Source: CAYJAD01 sp964370835
GTDB lineage: Bacteria; Desulfobacterota; Desulfovibrionia; Desulfovibrionales; Desulfovibrionaceae
Direction: 5' to 3'
DNA length: 64,000 bases
Assembly (NCBI GenBank): GCA_964370835.1
Contig: CAYJLO010000003.1
Coordinates: 1 to 64,000, forward strand
Part shown: one piece after another, positions 17,731 to 25,982 of the stretch
Numbering within the stretch: position 1 is the first letter of the stretch
How the letters are laid out: each line of letters opens with the position of its first letter
Program-made: the position numbers and the translations under genes
The notes under the pieces: generated by a model
Databases searched by the model: none
Seen by the model: only the letters and a program-made list of their open reading frames with translations
What the model was told of the DNA's origin: nothing

Positions 17731-18678
17731 TTATTGTTGGCCTTGTTCCATGCCAAGATGCGCTAAAATATGCTGTAGCTCTTCAGCATTGGTATAGGTT
17801 AGCGTAATGCGCCCGCGGTTTTCATTGCCGCTGATGGCAGTTTTTACCAGCATGTGTTCCTTCATCCTATCTTGCAAAGATTTCACATAGGCTGATTTCA
17901 CGCGACTATTTTTAGGCTTTGCTTGGGAAACTTCTTCAGTGGGAATGGGGATTGCTTCAGCTTCAGCCACTTGCTCTTCTTGCTTTTCGAAGGGAAATAA
18001 ACCATGCTCTTTAAAATAAGTAACACAAGCTTCGGCATCGCGTACGCTTAGCGATTGCTCAACAATGGCAGCGTGAAGTTTTTCTTGTGCTTCTAGTTCA
18101 TTTTGTAAACTTAAAAGTGTACGGGCGTGGCCTGCTTGAATGGTTTTGGCATTGAGTGAATCTTGCATATGCGGCGCAAGTTGCAACAGGCGCAGAGTAT
18201 TGGCCAGAGCAGAGCGGCTTTTTCCTAACCGTGTGGCCAGTTCCTCTTGCGTTATACCGCATTCTTGGCGTAAGCTTTGTAAAGCAAGGGCTTCTTCCAT
18301 GGGGCTTAAATCTTCGCGCTGTATATTTTCTATGAGCGCTGCTGCCATGACTTCTTCATCAGACATGTCTTTGATGAAGATGGGTACTTCTGTGAGGCCT
18401 GCTTTTTTAGCTGCCCGCCAGCGTCTTTCGCCGGCAATGATTTCAAAGTGTTTACTTTGAGCTTTGTGACGCACTAAAATTGGCTGGATGATACCTTGTT
18501 GTTTGATGGATGCTGCCAGTTCATCAAGAGCTTCTTCATTGAATTGGCGGCGTGGTTGCTTGGGATTGGGTATAAGAGAAGTAATGGCCACCGAAGAGCT
18601 ATCGTTTTTTTCTTCTGTAGCATCGGCATTATTCCATAATGCGTCAAGGCCGCGGCCCATACGTGGTGAATTACTCAT
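17731..18678 (-). CDS. parB: chromosome partitioning protein ParB
   Basis: CTP-dependent DNA clamp loaded at parS. 315 residues. N-terminal RGLDALW motif, CTP-binding GERRWRAAKKAG and ENIQREDLSPMEEA boxes, helix-turn-helix (TQEELATRLGKSRSALANTLRLL), a Glu-rich linker around residues 220-245, and a C-terminal dimer domain. Works with ParA (19139-19924) on parS. Unusually, a divergent zinc-ribbon gene separates it from parA; the two share only a 50-bp gap upstream of parB. Confidence 0.95.
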   Translation of the reverse strand: MSNSPRMGRGLDALWNNADATEEKNDSSSVAITSLIPNPKQPRRQFNEEALDELAASIKQQGIIQPILVRHKAQSKHFEIIAGERRWRAAKKAGLTEVPIFIKDMSDEEVMAAALIENIQREDLSPMEEALALQSLRQECGITQEELATRLGKSRSALANTLRLLQLAPHMQDSLNAKTIQAGHARTLLSLQNELEAQEKLHAAIVEQSLSVRDAEACVTYFKEHGLFPFEKQEEQVAEAEAIPIPTEEVSQAKPKNSRVKSAYVKSLQDRMKEHMLVKTAISGNENRGRITLTYTNAEELQHILAHLGMEQGQQ

Positions 18679-18728
18679 ATTTTTCTCACTTGTAATACTG
18701 TCAAAAAATTCCCTGAGGAGGGTGAAAT

Positions 18729-19136
18729 ATGAAAGACCAAGAGCATATACTTTATGTGGTTAACCCTAAAGGCCATCCACAGGCCATACAGCTTTCTACT
18801 GAGCTGTGGGCCAAAGTAGAAGATCATGTAAAAAAAGCAGCTCAAAAGTTAAACGCTGGTGATGATCCCTTTTCAAAGCCACAAGCCTTGGATGCTTTGG
18901 CAGAGCTAAAACAATGTTGGGATTTCACCTATCCCTATGAAGCCAGCATGCATTGCGATGCTTGTGGCAAATCCACAGATAACTGGGAAGATGACCAAGA
19001 GCATCCATTTCACTTAACCAACGCCAATTTTGGCGGGCTCATGGTTTTTCAATGCCGCTGTGGAGCCACCATTCGTAAAATGCATTTTCATAGAAAAGTT
19101 GATTATGAATGCACCCCAAAACAAGATAGATGCTAA
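18729..19136 (+). CDS. zinc-ribbon-like protein of unknown function
   Basis: 135 residues. The C-terminal half has CDAC and CRC, i.e. a CxxC...CxC set likely to bind zinc, plus FHLTNANFGGLMVF. Start ATG 18729 follows GAGGAGGG. It lies in opposite orientation between parB and parA, ends 2 bp from the parA stop (convergent), and is divergent from parB. I do not recognise a named family. Location suggests but does not show a link to chromosome partition. Confidence 0.8.
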   Translation: MKDQEHILYVVNPKGHPQAIQLSTELWAKVEDHVKKAAQKLNAGDDPFSKPQALDALAELKQCWDFTYPYEASMHCDACGKSTDNWEDDQEHPFHLTNANFGGLMVFQCRCGATIRKMHFHRKVDYECTPKQDRC

Positions 19137-19138
19137 GT

Positions 19139-19924
19139 TTAGCTCTTGGTCATTGTTCCATCTACCTTTCTAAGCACCACTTCTTGCGCTAAGTTTAGAT
19201 AAGCGCCGGCACCGGTGGATTTAATGGCATAGTGAATGATGGATTTACCATGGCTTGGTGCTTCAGAAAGTCGCACATTGCGCGGTACCAAGGTTTCAAA
19301 TAAATGATCAGGAAAACAACGCTTAACTTCATTTTTGACTTCTCTGGCAAGGTTATTGCGCATATCATACATGGTAAGCACAACGCCAAGGAGGGCAAGA
19401 TTGGGGTTAAGCCTTTTTTTGACCTGCTCAAAGGTTTGTAATAATTTAACAATACCTTCTAAGGCAAAAAATTCACATTGCAAAGGAATGAGAACCTCTT
19501 TGGCACCGCATAAAGCATTTAAGGTAATAAGCCCAAGAGAGGGCGGGCAATCTATGATAATATATTCAAAGTGTTCTGATAATACATCCAAGCATTCGCT
19601 TAAATAATATTCTCTTCCTACCTTATCCACAAGCTCAAGTTCGATGGCCACAAGGTCTGTGGTGGCAGGTAATACGTGCAAAAATTCTGTTACAGTGGGT
19701 AATACATAATCCATGGAATTTTCAGGATCATAAATGGCGTTATATACGCTACCTTTCATATCTGTAGGTTGAATACCAATGCCGCTGGTGCTGTTAGCTT
19801 GAGGATCACAATCTATAAGAAGAACTTTTTTTTCCATAACTGCGAGAGCTGCAGCAAGGTTAATGGCAGTGGTGGTTTTACCTACGCCGCCTTTTTGATT
19901 AGCTATGGCAATGATTCTGGCCAC
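19139..19924 (-). CDS. parA: chromosome partitioning ATPase ParA (Soj)
   Basis: Deviant Walker ATPase that moves ParB-parS complexes along the nucleoid. QKGGVGKTTTAINLAAALA at residues 9-27 carries the signature Lys of the deviant Walker A; DCDPQANSTSG and IIIDCPPSLG follow. 261 residues, chromosomal ParA type without an N-terminal helix-turn-helix. Start is GTG (19922-19924), preceded by AGGAG. A parS site sits 32 bp upstream of the start. Confidence 0.95.
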   Translation of the reverse strand: MARIIAIANQKGGVGKTTTAINLAAALAVMEKKVLLIDCDPQANSTSGIGIQPTDMKGSVYNAIYDPENSMDYVLPTVTEFLHVLPATTDLVAIELELVDKVGREYYLSECLDVLSEHFEYIIIDCPPSLGLITLNALCGAKEVLIPLQCEFFALEGIVKLLQTFEQVKKRLNPNLALLGVVLTMYDMRNNLAREVKNEVKRCFPDHLFETLVPRNVRLSEAPSHGKSIIHYAIKSTGAGAYLNLAQEVVLRKVDGTMTKS

Positions 19925-19955
19925 GTGGTGCTCCTACGTTAAAGAGTAATCACAA

Positions 19956-19971
19956 TGTTTCACATGAAACA
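19956..19971. other. parS: parS site upstream of parA
   Basis: TGTTTCACATGAAACA matches the consensus TGTTTCACGTGAAACA in 15 of 16 bases and is embedded in a longer near-palindrome (caatg...cattg). Its place directly upstream of parA suggests both a partition site and autoregulation. Confidence 0.8.
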
Positions 19972-20160
19972 TTGTTCAGTGTAGAATTCATTTATAGAAA
20001 AGTTACGCGCAAGGGTCAATACAAATGCTTAAGTTCAGCTTGCAAAAGTCTTATATAAACAGCGAGTATGCTAAAAAATACACCAGTTTACGTCTTTACA
20101 TTATAAAGAAAAAAAACTATGAATATAGATAGGTTTAAAATAGAACCATTTGGAGAATAT

Positions 20161-20949
20161 ATGAAAAAATTTCTAAGCATACTAATTTTGGCTTTGGGTA
20201 TACATGGCACATTTACAGCTAGTCACGCTGCACAAAGCGATGCGGAGCTCATTACGCAATTGCAACGTATTTTTGCAGATAGACCAGACTTGGTACTTTC
20301 GGTCTTGCGCAATAATAGCGAAGCCATATTGGATATAGCGCAAGATGGTTCCACAAAAAAGCGCAAGCGCACCCTTGAAGCCCAGTGGCGCGAAGATATG
20401 AAAAATAAGAAAAATATTAATATTGAGGGTAGACCGGTGTGGGGCGCCAAGGATGCGCCTGTAACCATAGTGGAATTTTCTGATTTTACCTGCCCTTACT
20501 GCGCACAAGCAGCCAACACATTGGCACAAATTAAAAAGGCCTATGGCGATAAGGTAAACCTTGTGTTTAAGCATACGCCGCTCAGTGCCAGTCCCATAGC
20601 AATTATTGCTTCGGAATATGTTATCGCAGCTGGTTTTCAATCGGAAGTAAAATCGCAAAGACTTTATGAAGCATTGTTTTTTAAACGCTCAGAACTGTTA
20701 GAGCGCGGTGAGGCCTTCATTAAAGAAGAAGCAAAAGAAATTGGGCTCGACGTGAAGGAATTGGTTAAAAAAGCGCAAAGCATGGAAACCAAGAAAATTC
20801 TAGAGCAAGATTTAAATGATGGCCGAGAACTTGGAGTGGAAGGAACCCCGTATTTCTTCATAAATGATATAGTCATTCGCGGAGCTCTTTCGGGTGAGTT
20901 ATTTAAAGCTGCCATTGATATGGCCTTGGAAGCTGAAAAGAAAAAATAA
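20161..20949 (+). CDS. periplasmic DsbA-like thiol oxidoreductase
   Basis: Secreted thioredoxin-fold protein. The signal peptide MKKFLSILILALGIHG... is cleaved around SHA-AQ; start ATG 20161 follows GGAG, which rejects the upstream ATG 20119. Active site Cys111-Pro-Tyr-Cys114 (FSDFTCPYC) and the cis-proline loop GVEGTPYFFIND. A ~75-residue helical stretch lies between signal and thioredoxin fold. The Com1/BdbD-like subgroup makes or isomerises disulfides; the CPYC dipeptide is typical of DsbA or DsbC/G-like enzymes. Ends at a two-way terminator shared with the next gene. Confidence 0.88.
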   Translation: MKKFLSILILALGIHGTFTASHAAQSDAELITQLQRIFADRPDLVLSVLRNNSEAILDIAQDGSTKKRKRTLEAQWREDMKNKKNINIEGRPVWGAKDAPVTIVEFSDFTCPYCAQAANTLAQIKKAYGDKVNLVFKHTPLSASPIAIIASEYVIAAGFQSEVKSQRLYEALFFKRSELLERGEAFIKEEAKEIGLDVKELVKKAQSMETKKILEQDLNDGRELGVEGTPYFFINDIVIRGALSGELFKAAIDMALEAEKKK

Positions 20950-20967
20950 CCAGCTGTTGACTACAAG

Positions 20968-20997
20968 TAAAAAAAGCGCCTCATGGGCGCTTTTTTT
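20968..20997. terminator. bidirectional terminator
   Basis: aaaaaagcgcc-tcat-gggcgctttttt: an A run, 6-bp GC stem and T run, usable in both directions between the convergent thiol oxidoreductase and MerR-like genes. Confidence 0.85.
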
Positions 20998-21017
20998 GTG
21001 CGTGTGAAAAATTCATA

Positions 21018-21788
21018 TTAAGAATTTTCAGCATCGGAATCTTTTTTGCTTTCCATATGTTTTTCTGTATAGCTTTGTGCCAAGCGGCTCATCCATGAAC
21101 GCATTTGGTTTAGGTCATCGTGATGCACTTGTTCTGAGCTATGCAATAAATTTTTCAGCACTTTTACTTCTTGACGTAACATGGAATTTTCTTCTTTAGA
21201 TGTTCTAGCTGCGTCTTCCAATCTTTGCATATCGTTTTTTTGCCCTGCCAATACCGAAAGAGATTGGGCTATGCTTTGCAATGCACTTGATTGCTGTTCG
21301 AGATATTGCATGAGCAATTGTCCTGCTGCGCCATCCATACCATGAGGAACTTGCGCTCCGTTATGGGGTAAATGTGCTCCAGAATGGGCTAGTCCTTGAT
21401 TTTGGCCGTAGTGAGCCATTTCGTGAACGGAAGCACTTTGTGCATGGTTTTGTCCGGAAAATTTATTTTGAGAGCTCATATGGGGTGTGGCGCTGGTGTC
21501 AAAAGATGGTCTTGTACCATAATATGCCGTGTCGCCATCGATGGGGTTCTCTCTGGTGCAGGGAAATTGTGTGAGGAGTATTTCTTCCACCATTTGCGCT
21601 GTCTTTCCCATTTTCATATGTTCAATGATGGTACTTATGACCGTAAGACATTCATGACCATAGCGTTTGCGCCTACCATCCCCATAAATGGTCATGAAAG
21701 GTGCAAATCTCTTGCAATAGTAGCGAGCTGTGGATTCGGGCAAGGAAAAATGCCGAGCCATGTCCGCCAGACTAAGTGTTTTATTCAT
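21018..21788 (-). CDS. MerR-type DNA-binding coiled-coil protein
   Basis: 256 residues from ATG 21788, which has GGAGG upstream. N-terminal MerR-like helix-turn-helix (LADMARHFSLPESTARYYCKRF, then GDGRRKRYGHE as the wing). No effector or metal-binding domain follows; instead there is a His/Gln/Gly-rich low-complexity linker (about residues 105-160) and a C-terminal coiled coil (about 170-240). This architecture is like Bacillus RacA and other nucleoid-organising or polar-anchoring proteins more than a metal regulator. Its place near parABS fits, but the link is inference. Two inverted copies of cgcattgcgg lie upstream. Confidence 0.7.
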   Translation of the reverse strand: MNKTLSLADMARHFSLPESTARYYCKRFAPFMTIYGDGRRKRYGHECLTVISTIIEHMKMGKTAQMVEEILLTQFPCTRENPIDGDTAYYGTRPSFDTSATPHMSSQNKFSGQNHAQSASVHEMAHYGQNQGLAHSGAHLPHNGAQVPHGMDGAAGQLLMQYLEQQSSALQSIAQSLSVLAGQKNDMQRLEDAARTSKEENSMLRQEVKVLKNLLHSSEQVHHDDLNQMRSWMSRLAQSYTEKHMESKKDSDAENS

Positions 21789-21835
21789 AAAGCCTCCATG
21801 GTCTAGGCCAATGTGAGTATGTCTATTTTGCATAG

Positions 21836-21923
21836 CGCATTGCGGTTACTTATGCAAGTTAAAACCCTGAAAAGTTAAATAGAAATGAAAGTTCTCATAA
21901 TATCGTAATGGAGCCGCAATGCG
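21836..21923. repeat. inverted 10-bp repeat upstream of the MerR-like gene
   Basis: CGCATTGCGG at 21836-21845 and CCGCAATGCG at 21914-21923 are perfect inverted copies 68 bp apart. Possible operator pair for the MerR-type protein. A further 7-bp stem (21911-21917 with 21951-21957) follows the NlpC gene. Confidence 0.4.
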
Positions 21924-21966
21924 TAAGAGTAGGCTGTTCCCTCACACAAAGCGGCTCGGAGGGGTA

Positions 21967-22455
21967 TTATTTTACAATACGACGCACACTGGAGACTTTT
22001 GGTTTCCAATAGCTATTTAAGCTTTCCACACGAATTTTAGCACCGGTTTTGGGGCTGTGTACAAATTTATTGTTCCCAATGTACATGGCTGTATGATAGC
22101 CGCTTGATGTGGCAGAGCTTTTGAAGACAACAATGTCACCTGGTTTTGCTTTGCTGGAATGTACTTTTTTTCCGGCTCTGGCTTGATCCTTGGTGACACG
22201 TGGCACTTTTATGCCGTGCTTTTCATAGGCCCACATGATGAGCCCAGAGCAGTCAAAGCCTGTTTTGGGGGAGGTTCCACCAAAGCGATAATATTTGCCT
22301 ATTTGGCTTTGTGCTGTTTTGGATATGGCATATCCTTTGGCCATGCCTTTTTTAGAGGTGGTTTTGGCACCACAAGCTGCTAAAAACAGACATAATGCCA
22401 ATATTAAAAATATATTGAAAGATTTCCACTGGAGTAAATTTTCATTTTTGCTCAT
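21967..22455 (-). CDS. NlpC/P60 family lipoprotein (cell-wall endopeptidase)
   Basis: Lipoprotein with signal ...LCLFLAAC-GAK, the lipobox Cys at about residue 28 from ATG 22455 (preceded by GAGGTGG). The NlpC/P60 domain has the catalytic Cys in GFDCSGLIMWAY, the His in SGYHTAMYIG, and a third polar residue in FVHSPK. Such enzymes cut between gamma-D-Glu and the diamino acid of peptidoglycan stems (Spr/MepS type). 162 residues, a minimal single-domain form with no separate wall-binding domain. Confidence 0.88.
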   Translation of the reverse strand: MSKNENLLQWKSFNIFLILALCLFLAACGAKTTSKKGMAKGYAISKTAQSQIGKYYRFGGTSPKTGFDCSGLIMWAYEKHGIKVPRVTKDQARAGKKVHSSKAKPGDIVVFKSSATSSGYHTAMYIGNNKFVHSPKTGAKIRVESLNSYWKPKVSSVRRIVK

Positions 22456-22599
22456 GTTCCACCTCAAACTGGTTCACAGTTTTTCTTAGTAGATTTCACA
22501 TAACACGGTTTTTTACTAAAAAAAAGCAAAAAATGAAGTTTTTTAGCTAGAAAAACTCTAGATTTTGTCAATTTTTGTCATTTTTAGACTTTTTCTATA

Positions 22600-22620
22600 T
22601 TCTTAGTTTATTACTAAGAA
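22600..22620. repeat. short palindrome TTCTTAGT...ACTAAGAA
   Basis: 8-bp arms with a 5-base spacer in the AT-rich region between divergent genes NlpC (minus) and the small acidic protein (plus). Possible operator; no T run, so not a terminator. Confidence 0.35.
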
Positions 22621-22720
22621 TTTGAGGAAGGTATTGCAATTGTAAAGATTTTTTTTTATATTGCGCTAGCAAAAAATTGCGCTTTAAGGGCGTAGGATTA
22701 GATTTAAAGAGGAAAAAAAA

Positions 22721-22990
22721 ATGTCGTCTACTATTATTACTGTAAAGGGCATGGTGAGCCCCCTCCCAGAAAAGGGACAAAATGGGGAGAGAGTTATTAT
22801 TGCTGAAGGCGATCGCGAATATCAAATTATTCCGCGTGGCGCTGGAGCAGACTTGGATGAAGAAAGTGGTGCTGTGGTGGAAGCCACAGGCATGCTCACA
22901 GAAAAAGACGCAGTTTTAAGCCTTTTTGTGCGCTCTTATAAGGTCTTGGGCGAAGATCTTTGGGGCGATGACGATGATTATGATGATTAA
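22721..22990 (+). CDS. small acidic protein of unknown function
   Basis: 89 residues ending in DLWGDDDDYDD, strongly acidic. Starts at ATG 22721 after AGAGGAAA. Beta-rich pattern (IITVKGMVSP, GREYQIIPRG-like) without a recognisable motif. Codon use is like its neighbours. It stands alone, divergent from NlpC and convergent with ung. Confidence 0.7.
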   Translation: MSSTIITVKGMVSPLPEKGQNGERVIIAEGDREYQIIPRGAGADLDEESGAVVEATGMLTEKDAVLSLFVRSYKVLGEDLWGDDDDYDD

Positions 22991-23048
22991 GCTTTAAGCC
23001 CAAAATTTTTCATATATATAGCCATGCCCCATGGCGTTGGCTTCTGTT

Positions 23049-23732
23049 TTACCAGACAATGGGCTCTTGACCTTGTTGTTGAAGCCAAGCATTGACCTTG
23101 CTAAAATGTCCACAGCCCAAAAAGCCTCTATGGGCTGATAAAGGCGAAGGGTGCGCGGTCATAAGCACATGATGGGCTTTTGTGACTGTTGTGCTAGGGG
23201 CAAAAAGCGTGGCATGGCTTTGCGCTGGTTTACCCCATAAAAGCACTGCCACAGGGCTTGGGCCCTGTGCTACGCATTGTAAAATACCTTGGGTCAGCTC
23301 TTGCCAGCCCATATGGACGTGGCTGTGCGCTTTACCATGTTCCACAGTGAGCACGGTGTTGAGCAAGAGCACGCCTTGCTTTGCCCAGCGTTCTAAGCAG
23401 GGGTTGCATGGTTGTGCTTGGTTTTGCACATCTTGCGAAATTTCCTTAAATATATTTTTCAGCGAAGGGGGAAAGGCTTTGGGTGCGGTGTTTTCCGGCA
23501 CGGAAAAAGCCAATCCTTGCGCTTGCCCCTGCCCATGATAAGGGTCTTGCCCAAGGATGACGCAACGCACGTCTTGTGGCTTTGTGAGCTCTAGAGCGCG
23601 GAAAATATGGTGTTGTTGGGGATAAATGATATGCCCCTCTTGGCGTAACTGAGCCACTTGTGAACACAGTTTTTGCGCCAAGAGGGCGTAAGATGCTGGC
23701 AGGGCGTTTTGCCAAGCTTGCGGAAATTGCAT
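23049..23732 (-). CDS. ung: uracil-DNA glycosylase, family 1
   Basis: Removes uracil from DNA. Catalytic motif GQDPYHGQGQA (Asp activates water) and the C-terminal HPSPLSAHRGFLGCGHF with the catalytic His. 227 residues, normal. The start lies 3 bp after the stop of the upstream ABC permease gene, so ung is the last cistron of the amino-acid transporter operon, an odd pairing of functions. Confidence 0.95.
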   Translation of the reverse strand: MQFPQAWQNALPASYALLAQKLCSQVAQLRQEGHIIYPQQHHIFRALELTKPQDVRCVILGQDPYHGQGQAQGLAFSVPENTAPKAFPPSLKNIFKEISQDVQNQAQPCNPCLERWAKQGVLLLNTVLTVEHGKAHSHVHMGWQELTQGILQCVAQGPSPVAVLLWGKPAQSHATLFAPSTTVTKAHHVLMTAHPSPLSAHRGFLGCGHFSKVNAWLQQQGQEPIVW

Positions 23733-23735
23733 GGT

Positions 23736-24404
23736 TTAGCGCGTTCCAAATCCTGGTATGTGGTAATGTCTTTCCAAAAGATGCAAAATCCACGTGGCCA
23801 CGGTTACCAGTGCCAAGTAGTAGAGCCCCACAATCAAGAAAACTTCGGTGAAGCGGAAGGTGGTGGATGCCACGGCTTTGCCCTGACCCATGATATCCAT
23901 GACGGTAACAAAGTGCGCCAAGGAAGAATATTTTATTAAATAGATAATTTCATTACCACAGCCCGGCAAAGCTCTACGAGCAGCTTGTGGAATGATGATA
24001 TACATTACAGCTTGCAATTTAGTCATGCCTAAGGCACTGGCCGCATTGACTTGACCTTGTCGGATGGAAAAGAGCGCACCACGTATGTATTCTGAATGAT
24101 AAGAAGAACTACAGATGGTGAAGGAAAGCACCGCCGCCACATAGGGATCAAAAAAAAGACCAATCTTGGGCAATGCATAATAAATCATCAGCAGTTGCAC
24201 CGCCAAGGGCACACCGCGAATGAGCGTCACATAGCCATCACATATTTTTCGCACAAAAGGGGAAGCGTATACGCGCATGATACCCAAAATAACGCCGCCC
24301 CCAAAACCCATGATGGCTGAAGGCAAAATCACGGCCAACGAAAGCCAAAAACCCTCATTAAGTACGGGGATAAGTTCTTCGGATAAAAAGGGAATATCAA
24401 TCAT
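23736..24404 (-). CDS. polar amino-acid ABC transporter permease (second)
   Basis: HisM/HisQ-type inner-membrane permease, about five helices. The EAA-loop region is visible as AASALGMTKLQAVMYIIIPQAARRALPGCGNE. I start at ATG 24404; GTG 24413 is an in-frame alternative. Pairs with the permease at 25271-25936 to form the membrane pore. Substrate is an amino acid by family; which one is not decidable here. Confidence 0.88.
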   Translation of the reverse strand: MIDIPFLSEELIPVLNEGFWLSLAVILPSAIMGFGGGVILGIMRVYASPFVRKICDGYVTLIRGVPLAVQLLMIYYALPKIGLFFDPYVAAVLSFTICSSSYHSEYIRGALFSIRQGQVNAASALGMTKLQAVMYIIIPQAARRALPGCGNEIIYLIKYSSLAHFVTVMDIMGQGKAVASTTFRFTEVFLIVGLYYLALVTVATWILHLLERHYHIPGFGTR

Positions 24405-24418
24405 GATTGGCACAAATC

Positions 24419-25237
24419 CTATTTTTGCTCCACAGCTTCAATGATACCTTCACCGGTGGAGAAATTCACTTTGGCCGTATGTTTGGTGGGTTTGGTTCCT
24501 TCAATATCCAAAACTTTATTGCAAAAAGCGCTGGTGCGTGTATCACTGGAAAGCAAATGCTCCGGCGTACCGCGTTCAATGATAACACCTTGTTCCATGA
24601 AGATAATTTCATTGGCCAAAGCTTTGGCAAAATCCATTTGGTGTGTGGCCATAATCATGGTCATGCCGCCGCGGGCTAAATCACGGATAACGGTGAGAAC
24701 TTCACCCACTAAATCCGGATCAAGGGCCGATGTGGGTTCGTCCAATAAAATAACCTTGGGATCCATGGCCAATGCGCGCGCTATGGCTACTCTTTGTTTT
24801 TGTCCGCCGGAAAGCTGGGCGGGGTAGAGTTGTGAGCGTTTGCTAAGGCCCACGCGGTCTAGCTCGGCAAGGGCTCTATTTTTAGCCACTTGTGCAGAAA
24901 AGCCACGAACTTTGCGCAAAGCAATGGCCACATTTTCTTCGGCAGTCAGGTGGTCAAAAAGATTAAAATCTTGGAAAATCATACCCACTTGCGAACGGAA
25001 GGCACACAGAGCCTTGGTATTTTTCATATCAAGCTCTTTCCCTTCAAGGCTAATGCTACCGCTGTCTGGCATAATAAGACAGTTAATACATTGCAAAAGA
25101 GTGCTTTTACCGGCGCCGGAAGGCCCGATGAGCACCTTTAGCTCGCCGCGATTCATGCTCAAGGAGCAATCTTGTAAAATGGTTTTGCCACCAAGTTTTA
25201 TACTGATGGACTGTATGTCGAGCACAGGTGTATTCAT
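24419..25237 (-). CDS. polar amino-acid ABC transporter ATP-binding protein
   Basis: ATPase of the GlnQ/HisP type. Walker A GPSGAGKST, signature LSGGQKQRVAIARAL, Walker B VILLDEPTSALD, and switch His in MATHQMDFA. 272 residues; the extra ~28 C-terminal residues after the standard domain (KPTKHTAKVNFSTGEG...) are unusual for GlnQ-type proteins and of unknown role. Lies between the two permease genes. Confidence 0.92.
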   Translation of the reverse strand: MNTPVLDIQSISIKLGGKTILQDCSLSMNRGELKVLIGPSGAGKSTLLQCINCLIMPDSGSISLEGKELDMKNTKALCAFRSQVGMIFQDFNLFDHLTAEENVAIALRKVRGFSAQVAKNRALAELDRVGLSKRSQLYPAQLSGGQKQRVAIARALAMDPKVILLDEPTSALDPDLVGEVLTVIRDLARGGMTMIMATHQMDFAKALANEIIFMEQGVIIERGTPEHLLSSDTRTSAFCNKVLDIEGTKPTKHTAKVNFSTGEGIIEAVEQK

Positions 25238-25270
25238 AATGATATGCCTTATAATGTGAAGATGGGGCCA

Positions 25271-25936
25271 TTACGATATGGCATAACCGGGCACATAGGT
25301 GCGCTGTTCTACCATGCGTAAAAGTTTAAAACCAAGTAATGTAATGATAAAATATAAAACGCCGGCCACCGCAAAGAAAGCCAAATGCTCATAGGTGCGT
25401 GAAGCCACAAAATTGGCTCTAGCCATGATTTCTTGCGTACCAAGTACATAACAAATGGCCGAGTCTTTAAGTAAAATAGAAAATTCGTTGGCAAATCCGG
25501 GGATGGACATACGCATGGCTTGGGGCAAAATTATGTGGCGTATGGCAGTGTTATCCTGCATGCCAAGGGCTCTTGCGGCCTTGAGTTGTCCTTGTGGTAA
25601 GGCCAAAATGGCACCGCGATAAATTTGCGATTGGTAAGCTGTGCTTGTGAGACCAAGTACCAAACAAGATATAACAAAGGGGTTGGCGCTGAGTCCTAAG
25701 GAAACAAAAAGTCCAAAAAATAAAAATAACAAGACTAAAATGGGAACGCCGCGGAAAAACCATACGTAGATGGATATGATGCGACGCAAGAAGGAAGGGC
25801 CATACACTTGTAATGTTGCCATGGGCACGCCCACCACAAGACCCATAGCCAAGGCTATACCCACGTTGGCTATGGTAACAACACTACCGCCCAAGATATA
25901 GGGCAGGGCATCAAATATAGTTTTAAGTAATTCCAT
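25271..25936 (-). CDS. polar amino-acid ABC transporter permease (first)
   Basis: 221 residues, five predicted helices, EAA-like loop AARALGMQDNTAIRHIILPQAMRMSIPG. Same family as 23736-24404 (HisM type), so the pore is a heterodimer. Separated from the binding-protein gene by a small hairpin that probably lowers permease expression relative to the binding protein. Confidence 0.9.
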   Translation of the reverse strand: MELLKTIFDALPYILGGSVVTIANVGIALAMGLVVGVPMATLQVYGPSFLRRIISIYVWFFRGVPILVLLFLFFGLFVSLGLSANPFVISCLVLGLTSTAYQSQIYRGAILALPQGQLKAARALGMQDNTAIRHIILPQAMRMSIPGFANEFSILLKDSAICYVLGTQEIMARANFVASRTYEHLAFFAVAGVLYFIITLLGFKLLRMVEQRTYVPGYAIS

Positions 25937-25947
25937 AAAGAGAAAAG

Positions 25948-25972
25948 TCCCCCGTTCATGACAAACGGGGGA
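25948..25972 (-). terminator. intra-operon attenuating hairpin
   Basis: TCCCCCGTT (25948-25956) pairs with AACGGGGGA (25964-25972). On the minus strand the stem is followed by cttttctcttt. Hairpins after binding-protein genes are a common way to make more binding protein than permease. Confidence 0.6.
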
Positions 25973-25982
25973 AAGTTAGGTG

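Noticed and set aside
17560..17766. Short plus-strand open frame before parB
   Set aside because: Consists of the family III repeat and a terminator, then runs antisense into parB.
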